Made by a program: the position numbers and the translations under genes. Positions 31,883-36,066 of a DNA stretch of 36,066 nt are shown in pieces. Source of the DNA: JBBDIM01 sp040880405 (lineage in GTDB: Bacteria; Planctomycetota; Planctomycetia; Pirellulales; Pirellulaceae); the NCBI GenBank assembly GCA_040880405.1, contig JBBDIM010000069.1, positions 1-36,066 of the forward strand. The letters run 5' to 3'. Each line of letters opens with the position of its first letter. Positions within the stretch are counted from its first letter, which is position 1. The notes under the pieces were generated by a model. That model saw nothing but the letters and a program-made list of their open reading frames with translations. It was not told the DNA's origin and made no database searches.

Positions 31883-32086
31883 ATGTGGCGATCGCTTTTT
31901 CTAGCGGTGGGAATTACCCTAATTATCATCGGGGCGGAGTGTCTGGTGATCGACTCCGCGCTGGTGACCGGCGAGGGTGGCCCGAAACCGTTTAAACCAC
32001 CGGAATGGGCCCCCTGGAGCATGATCTCCACCGGGTCAATTGTTATCCTGTACAGCTTTACCATCCCCAAGCGGATGAACGCCTAA
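31883..32086 (+). CDS. small membrane protein
   Basis: A 67-residue protein with two hydrophobic helices: MWRSLFLAVGITLIIIGAECLVI and WSMISTGSIVILYSFTIP. Between them is a short acidic and proline-rich loop with IDSALVTG. Small proteins beginning with such a W-R/S-L-F helix and a GxExL.ID motif recur in planctomycetes to my knowledge; no function is known. ATG 31883 is used because it starts the helix and GGAGGGAGG stands about 11 bases upstream. The longer frame from 31784 gives a basic leader with little support. It ends 9 bases before the stop of the convergent coiled-coil gene. Confidence 0.65.
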   Translation: MWRSLFLAVGITLIIIGAECLVIDSALVTGEGGPKPFKPPEWAPWSMISTGSIVILYSFTIPKRMNA

Positions 32087-32095
32087 GCGCGACGG

Positions 32096-33760
32096 CTATT
32101 TGCCTTCCCGCAACAGGTCGAAGTACTGCTGGGCGTTCTTCTGTTGATCGCGGGAGAGCCGCTGCTCCGTCAGGACGCTGGCGTCGACGGTTGCTTCCGA
32201 TTCCATCGCCTGCTTGATCTCGAGCCGAGCCTCGCCCGGTTTGTTTTGGCCTGGGATGTAGTCGACAATCCGCCCGCCACCGGCGGAAGTTTCTCCTTTG
32301 ACCTGCGAGTCGTAGGCCGAGACCGATTCTAAATCTTCCGGGCCTAAGCCAGGGCCACGACCGGTTCCTGGCTCCAGTCCGCCGATCCCACGGCCTTGCA
32401 TCATCTGGTCCATCGCGTTGCCCATTTGGCCTCCCTGGCACGCCTTGCACAATTCGTCGCGGGCCTGTTCCATTTGGTCGAGGGCCTCGTCCATCATCGC
32501 CAAGTCGTCTAGTTCCTCGCGGAGACTGTCGAGGTCTTCCTGCAGTCCGGCCAACTCGTCGGCGGCGGCTTTGCCGTCACCTTGGCCCGCTTTTTCGCCC
32601 GATTTGCAGAGGCACTCCCCCATCTCTTGCATCCGCGCCATCTGCTCGTCCTGCATGCCAAGCTGCTCGAGTTGTTCTTTCAAACGCTCGATCTCTTCCT
32701 TGTTGCCACCCGCCATTGCCTGTTCAATTTGCTTCTGAATTTCCTCTTTGAGCTTTTCATGCTTCTCGGCCAACTCTTGGAGCTTTTTGCCCATCTTTTC
32801 CATCTGGTCGGCCAACTGCTTGACTTCCTCTTCGGTCAGCTCGTTGTTCTTCAGCTTCTCCATCAGGTTTTTGACCGCTTCGGCCGCCTTCTCGATGTCG
32901 CCCGCTTTCATCGCCTTGGCTAGTTCGCCGGTCGGCCCCTCCTCCATCCCTTTGAGGTCTTGAAGGGTTTTCTTGAGCTGGTCACTCTCTTCGAGGCCGT
33001 CACGCCGCTCTTTGAGTTCCTTGGTCAGGTCGTTCAGCTTCAGCAGCGTGTCCTTTTGATCAACCGTTTCCTCTTTCTTCGTGAGCTGCGAGGTCCCTTG
33101 CTCCAGCTTCTTAAGCAGATCGGAGGCATCCTTGAGCCCCTTTTCCTCAGCCTGTTTTTGCTTCTGCTCTAGTTGTTTGCGAAGCTCCTCGGTGGTCTTT
33201 TTGATGACCTTATTTTGTTCTTCGGTCAGGCTGGTGGTCGTTGCCGCGGTGGCGGCTTTCACCGGATCGAGGGCCACATTGGGGACCAGCATGGCAACCA
33301 CGATCGCGATCCCGCCAATCACCAAGGGCAGCGCGGCCAATCGCCCAGTGCCGACGGGAAACCGCTCCGCCACGTTGATCCGCTGGGCCTGGCGACCCGC
33401 GTCGGCCAACAGGGCCTGTCCCAAGGGGGACTCAAGCGACTTGGCGTCGAGCGAAAGCGAACTGGAGAGCCGTTCGCGCAGTTGGAACCGGAGGTCGATC
33501 TCAATCGCCGCGGTCAAGGCATCGGTCCGCGTCAGATTGGTCCAAATCGAAGCGGCCGCTAAACCGACCACCAGCGACCCACCCATCCAAGCCCAAGCCC
33601 AATATTGTGGTAGCTCTCCCAAATACCAAACCTTGGGGACCACGATCGCCAGAATCGCCACGGCCAAGGTCGCCAGCAGGCAGTAAACCACGCGCTCCAG
33701 CCACTGCTGCAATACGAGACGCCGCTGGGCTTTGCGAACTTGCTTGGTAACGATGTCCAT
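32096..33760 (-). CDS. large membrane-anchored coiled-coil protein (DUF4175-like)
   Basis: A 554-residue protein. The first 60 residues hold one helix (VVYCLLATLAVAILAIVVP) and another follows (YWAWAWMGGSLVVGLAAASI). A third sits near 140-160 (LAALPLVIGGIAIVVAMLVPNVAL). After that come about 270 residues of extremely charged heptad-like sequence rich in Lys, Glu and Gln, i.e. long coiled coils. A Gly- and Met-rich low-complexity segment (GQMGNAMDQMMQGRGIGG) leads to a C-terminal soluble tail. Comparable proteins are often found with MoxR/DUF58/VWA gene sets in planctomycetes, though none of those is in this window. CLCK and CKAC cysteines occur late in the coiled coil. Probably a structural membrane protein; function unknown. 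Confidence 0.8.
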   Translation of the reverse strand: MDIVTKQVRKAQRRLVLQQWLERVVYCLLATLAVAILAIVVPKVWYLGELPQYWAWAWMGGSLVVGLAAASIWTNLTRTDALTAAIEIDLRFQLRERLSSSLSLDAKSLESPLGQALLADAGRQAQRINVAERFPVGTGRLAALPLVIGGIAIVVAMLVPNVALDPVKAATAATTTSLTEEQNKVIKKTTEELRKQLEQKQKQAEEKGLKDASDLLKKLEQGTSQLTKKEETVDQKDTLLKLNDLTKELKERRDGLEESDQLKKTLQDLKGMEEGPTGELAKAMKAGDIEKAAEAVKNLMEKLKNNELTEEEVKQLADQMEKMGKKLQELAEKHEKLKEEIQKQIEQAMAGGNKEEIERLKEQLEQLGMQDEQMARMQEMGECLCKSGEKAGQGDGKAAADELAGLQEDLDSLREELDDLAMMDEALDQMEQARDELCKACQGGQMGNAMDQMMQGRGIGGLEPGTGRGPGLGPEDLESVSAYDSQVKGETSAGGGRIVDYIPGQNKPGEARLEIKQAMESEATVDASVLTEQRLSRDQQKNAQQYFDLLREGK

Positions 33761-34159
33761 AGCGCAACCTGAACTTTGTTAGTTGGGAAACGTTGAAGCG
33801 CGAAATCAGGCCGCCCGGGGGAATGGCCTCGCAGCAGATTGGCCGTGAATAATCCGGGCTAGGGTAACCGGCTCACAAGAGAACCTGTCACACACCTAAG
33901 TTTACCGAATTCATCCCCCTCAGGCAGCGGAAATTCCCCGAAAATTGTCGAAGAACCGGGTACCGCCGGGGTCGCGTTCACGTAGCAAGCAGAGGAGGCA
34001 CTAGGAAAATTCGGCGATGTGAACCCTGGGAATGCGTGAATCCGACATGGTATTCTTCGGTTTAAAGTGTGTAAACTGTTTCCACCGATGAGGTTTTCCG
34101 CCGCAATGCGTGTGGCGAAGCAAACTAATTCCCTTCAGATTCGAAGAATCGATGCCGGC
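33761..34159. other. intergenic region upstream of the DCC-family gene
   Basis: About 400 bases between divergent genes. A TAAACT hexamer near 34070 could be a -10 element, but no matching -35 is convincing. No repeat, RNA gene or strong operator was recognised. The plus frame extends upstream of 34160 to 34067 without protein-like character. Confidence 0.4.
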
Positions 34160-34609
34160 ATGACCACAACCCAAACGCCTCCGGTAACCCGGGTCACTCC
34201 GTTACCCGCTCCGGCCGAGCACCCCCTCCGGGATGTCGTCATTTACGATGGCCATTGCAAGTTTTGCACCTCCGGGGTCGGCTGGGTGGCCTGGCTGGGT
34301 GGTCGGAAGCGATTGGCGTTTTTGTCACTCCACGATTCGCAGGTGACCGAGCTCGTTCCGGAACTAACGCACGACGACCTGATGCGCGAAATGGTAGTGG
34401 TCGACCACCGGGGCCCCCGATACGCCGGAGCATCCGCCTTTCGCTACCTGACCCGTAAGCTACCGCTGCTGTGGCCGCTGGCTCCGCTGCTGCACATCCC
34501 CGGCAGCCTGCCCCTGTGGCAGTGGGGTTATCTGCGATTCGCGAAAATCCGCTATCGGTTCGGAAAAAACCAGTGCGATGGCGACACTTGTAAAATCCAT
34601 TTTGGTTAG
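34160..34609 (+). CDS. thiol-disulfide oxidoreductase of the DCC family (DUF393)
   Basis: A 149-residue protein. IYDGHCKFC with Cys33 and Cys36 is the DxxCxxC-type signature of the DCC family (PF04134), close to thioredoxin-like oxidoreductases. It continues with RLAFLSLHDSQV, VVVDHRGPRYAGASAFRYLTRKLP and the hydrophobic LLWPLAPLLHIPG, all usual for the family. The C-terminus has a further cysteine pair in NQCDGDTCKI. The family is presumed to act in disulfide chemistry, but substrates are unknown. ATG 34160 is chosen since the preceding residues have no family counterpart. The gene is followed directly by the inverted repeat at 34626-34710. Confidence 0.9.
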   Translation: MTTTQTPPVTRVTPLPAPAEHPLRDVVIYDGHCKFCTSGVGWVAWLGGRKRLAFLSLHDSQVTELVPELTHDDLMREMVVVDHRGPRYAGASAFRYLTRKLPLLWPLAPLLHIPGSLPLWQWGYLRFAKIRYRFGKNQCDGDTCKIHFG

Positions 34610-34625
34610 GGGTTTGTGCCGAGCC

Positions 34626-34710
34626 GTGTAAAAGGGGTCAGGACTCTTTTTCCTAACCCGTTTTCCATTGGTGACCGCCAAATGAAAAAGAGTCCTGACC
34701 CCTTTTACAC
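34626..34710. repeat. 27-bp perfect inverted repeat flanking a 31-base loop
   Basis: The arms at 34626-34652 and 34684-34710 are exact reverse complements; both contain AAAAGGGGTCAGGACTC or its complement. The loop has a smaller TTGG/CCAA stem. Very similar GGGGTCAGGACTC-type palindromes occur near REP-associated tyrosine transposases in other bacteria, to my knowledge, so this may be a REP/MITE-like element. It could also act as a two-way transcription stop between the flanking genes. Confidence 0.85.
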
Positions 34711-34728
34711 TCAAGGAAGAGGGTTCGA

Positions 34729-35103
34729 ATGTTTAGCCTGAGGGGCATGTCATCCAGAGGAGATGGCCAACCGATTCGACTCCGCCGTCCAGGTGGCAAA
34801 GTAACGCAAGAGCCGGAGGTGGAGGGTTTTCTGGTGGAGATCATCACGCGTCCGGCCAGTCCGCTTTCCAACCGCGTGAGCTACGGATTTCGCATCGACG
34901 GCGGCTCTCCCATGATGTCGCAGTACCGCGCTGGGTTCGCCACGATGAACGCGGCGCGGCAGGCGGCCAAGTACGCCGTCGCGGATTTGCAGCGAAAGTA
35001 TCCCGCGGAAGGCCAGGAAACCGGTCCCCGCATCGACTCGGTCAAGAGCCTCGCCAAACAGCGTATGATTCGCCGCGACCTTAAGAAGAAGGAAAAGGGT
35101 TAA
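34729..35103 (+). CDS. hypothetical basic protein
   Basis: A 124-residue protein, not recognised. It is rich in Arg and Lys with a lysine-rich end (RRDLKKKEKG). The middle (PLSNRVSYGFRIDGGSPMMSQYRAGFATMNAARQAAKYAVADLQRKYP) looks like a compact alpha/beta unit. There is no signal peptide. A good AGGAAGAGGG tract lies just before ATG 34729, which supports it as a real gene; an internal ATG at 34747 is possible. It follows the long inverted repeat and is convergent with purQ. Confidence 0.65.
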   Translation: MFSLRGMSSRGDGQPIRLRRPGGKVTQEPEVEGFLVEIITRPASPLSNRVSYGFRIDGGSPMMSQYRAGFATMNAARQAAKYAVADLQRKYPAEGQETGPRIDSVKSLAKQRMIRRDLKKKEKG

Positions 35104-35170
35104 GTGAGAACCACGCCTGGTATCAAGCCGGGAATTTGCCCCTCTGTTGGTTGAGGCGGCGCGGGTAAAC

Positions 35171-35205
35171 ACTTCTCCCACGCTCTTGGCGAGCGTAGCT
35201 ACGAC
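35171..35205 (+). repeat. third copy of the MITE-type hairpin repeat
   Basis: ACTTCTCCCACGCTCTTGGC and the following bases match 18819-18853 inside the MITE except for a few changes and one extra loop base. The stem ACGCTC/GAGCGT again shows compensated changes relative to the MITE copy. No terminal inverted repeats or target duplication are seen here. Confidence 0.65.
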
Positions 35206-35249
35206 GCGCTGACGCGGGTGTTCTAGATTTGGCGGCTTTTTTGTGGCCC

Positions 35250-36029
35250 CTACGCGAAGTAGCGCACCGCGTTTTCGAACATTGCCAGGCCGGCTCCCAC
35301 TTCGCCCGCTTCTCCTCGGGTCCAGCGTGGGTGTTGGGTTGGGTCGATGAATCGTTCCGGGTGGGGCATTAGGCCGAAGATTCGCCCGGTTTCGTCGCAA
35401 ACTCCGGCGACGTTTCGCTGCGCGCCGTTGGGGTTGTCGGGAAAACCGATTTCGCGGTCCGAGCCATCCAGCGCGGTGTACTTCAGGCAAAGTTGGCCTG
35501 AGGCTTCCAACGTGTCGAGCACGGCCTCATCCCGAGCTGAGAATTTCCCCTCGGCGTGGGCCATCGGGAGGTAGAGCGACTCGATCCCCTTGAGGAACAC
35601 GCATTTCTGGTCGTCTGATTTAAGCTGGACCCAGCGATCCTGGAATCGCTGCGAATCGTTCCAGCCGAGCGTGGCGATTGGTAGACCATCGTCGCCATCC
35701 GGCAGCAAAATCCCCGACTTGATCAAGATCTGAAACCCGTTGCAGATCCCCAAAATCAGCTTTTCGTGCTCCTTGAAATGCCGCATCGCGTCGCGGAGGT
35801 GATGCCGGATTTGGGTTGCGACGATCCGCCCGGCGGAGATGTCGTCGCCATAGCTGAACCCGCCGGGGAGGCAAAGGATCTGGAACTCTTCGACCAAAGC
35901 CGGGTTCTCGATCACGCGGTTCAAGTGAATGCGCTCGGCAACGGCGCCCGCCTGCTCGAACGCGTAAGCGGTTTCCAAGTCGCAATTGGTCCCGGGGGCC
36001 CGCAGCAGTAATACCTTAGGTTTGGCCAT
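35250..36029 (-). CDS. purQ: phosphoribosylformylglycinamidine synthase, glutaminase subunit
   Basis: A 259-residue class I glutamine amidotransferase, somewhat longer than the Bacillus type (about 227). The nucleophile is Cys96 in LGICNGFQ, with His223 and Glu225 of the triad in MPHPER. PGGFSYGDDISAGRI forms the oxyanion and binding loop and MAHAEGKF is the usual conserved segment. The enzyme frees ammonia from glutamine for the PurL subunit in the fourth step of purine synthesis in the cytoplasm. ATG 36029 opens a typical first strand (KVLLLRAPGTNCDLETAYAFEQAGA). No purS or purL is seen in the window; either could lie beyond the right end. Convergent with the basic-protein gene at 34729. 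Confidence 0.96.
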   Translation of the reverse strand: MAKPKVLLLRAPGTNCDLETAYAFEQAGAVAERIHLNRVIENPALVEEFQILCLPGGFSYGDDISAGRIVATQIRHHLRDAMRHFKEHEKLILGICNGFQILIKSGILLPDGDDGLPIATLGWNDSQRFQDRWVQLKSDDQKCVFLKGIESLYLPMAHAEGKFSARDEAVLDTLEASGQLCLKYTALDGSDREIGFPDNPNGAQRNVAGVCDETGRIFGLMPHPERFIDPTQHPRWTRGEAGEVGAGLAMFENAVRYFA

Positions 36030-36066
36030 GAAGGTCGATTCTATATCTCAGGTAGGAAGTTACGAG

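Noticed and set aside
34714..34731. tRNA T-arm-like GGTTCGAAT
   Set aside because: No acceptor, D or anticodon arm can be folded around it; the purine tract is the ribosome-binding site of the gene at 34729.
34750..35490. 246-codon minus-strand frame
   Set aside because: It overlaps the purQ C-terminus and the basic-protein gene and has shadow-like composition (Arg/Pro-rich), with no recognisable domain.
1..36066. CRISPR array
   Set aside because: No run of three or more evenly spaced direct repeats was seen anywhere in the window.

Overview
The window looks like chromosomal DNA from a planctomycete, most likely a Pirellulaceae-type member. The pointers are a BlaI repressor next to a very long M56 peptidase carrying carboxypeptidase-regulatory-like repeats, a secreted squalene-cyclase-like toroid protein, a secreted PQQ-type propeller, a HEAT-repeat protein with a signal peptide, many planctomycete-style orphan membrane proteins, weak Shine-Dalgarno sites and intergenic spaces full of short palindromic repeats. 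GC is moderately high. No rRNA, tRNA, CRISPR array or intact transposase gene was seen. The taxonomic call is inference from gene style, not from a marker gene.

Layout. 1-389 is the 3' end of a PQQ-dependent sugar dehydrogenase. 390-1194 is a long non-coding stretch rich in hairpins, including an intrinsic terminator and a perfect 17-bp tandem duplication, followed by a small orphan gene. 1695-7862 holds a COG0523 (CobW-like) metallochaperone under a Zur/Fur-like palindrome, divergent from a blaI-M56 pair whose promoter carries two perfect copies of the operator GACGACA-NN-TGTCGTC. 7863-8634 is a mosaic of dispersed repeats. 8635-11162 (minus) is a four-gene set, PepSY membrane protein, DUF2271, DUF4198 and a two-helix membrane protein, with a Fur-box-like palindrome in front: probably an iron-responsive periplasmic/membrane redox or metal-uptake unit. 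11260-13226 (minus) is a coupled pair: secreted toroid protein and three-helix membrane protein. 13515-18773 holds a YegS-type lipid kinase, a small membrane protein and PQQ propeller pair (minus), a HAD phosphatase plus 4HBT thioesterase pair and a HEAT-repeat protein.

A 198-bp MITE-like element (18776-18973) with 24-bp terminal inverted repeats and a 9-bp target duplication sits exactly at the stop codon of the HEAT gene. 19020-24715 (minus) carries a cytochrome P450 with an unusual membrane-like N-terminal extension and a 21-bp palindrome upstream, a PilZ-like protein, a secreted transglutaminase/TPR protein and ribBA. 24967-27227 has a secreted alpha/beta hydrolase and an orphan protein, separated by more palindromic repeats. 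27492-31602 is a 2-oxoacid:ferredoxin oxidoreductase operon (gamma-alpha fusion and beta subunit) bracketed by two CBS-domain proteins and closed by a strong terminator; the layout suggests nucleotide-responsive control of the oxidoreductase. 31883-36029 has a small membrane protein, a large coiled-coil membrane protein (minus), a DCC-family thiol oxidoreductase, a long perfect inverted repeat, an orphan basic protein and purQ (minus).

The most interesting material is regulatory and repetitive: the duplicated BlaI operators, the three separate Fur-superfamily-style or long palindromes, the MITE at a stop codon, a hairpin repeat family showing compensatory base changes, an 83-bp dispersed repeat, and the CBS-flanked oxidoreductase operon.
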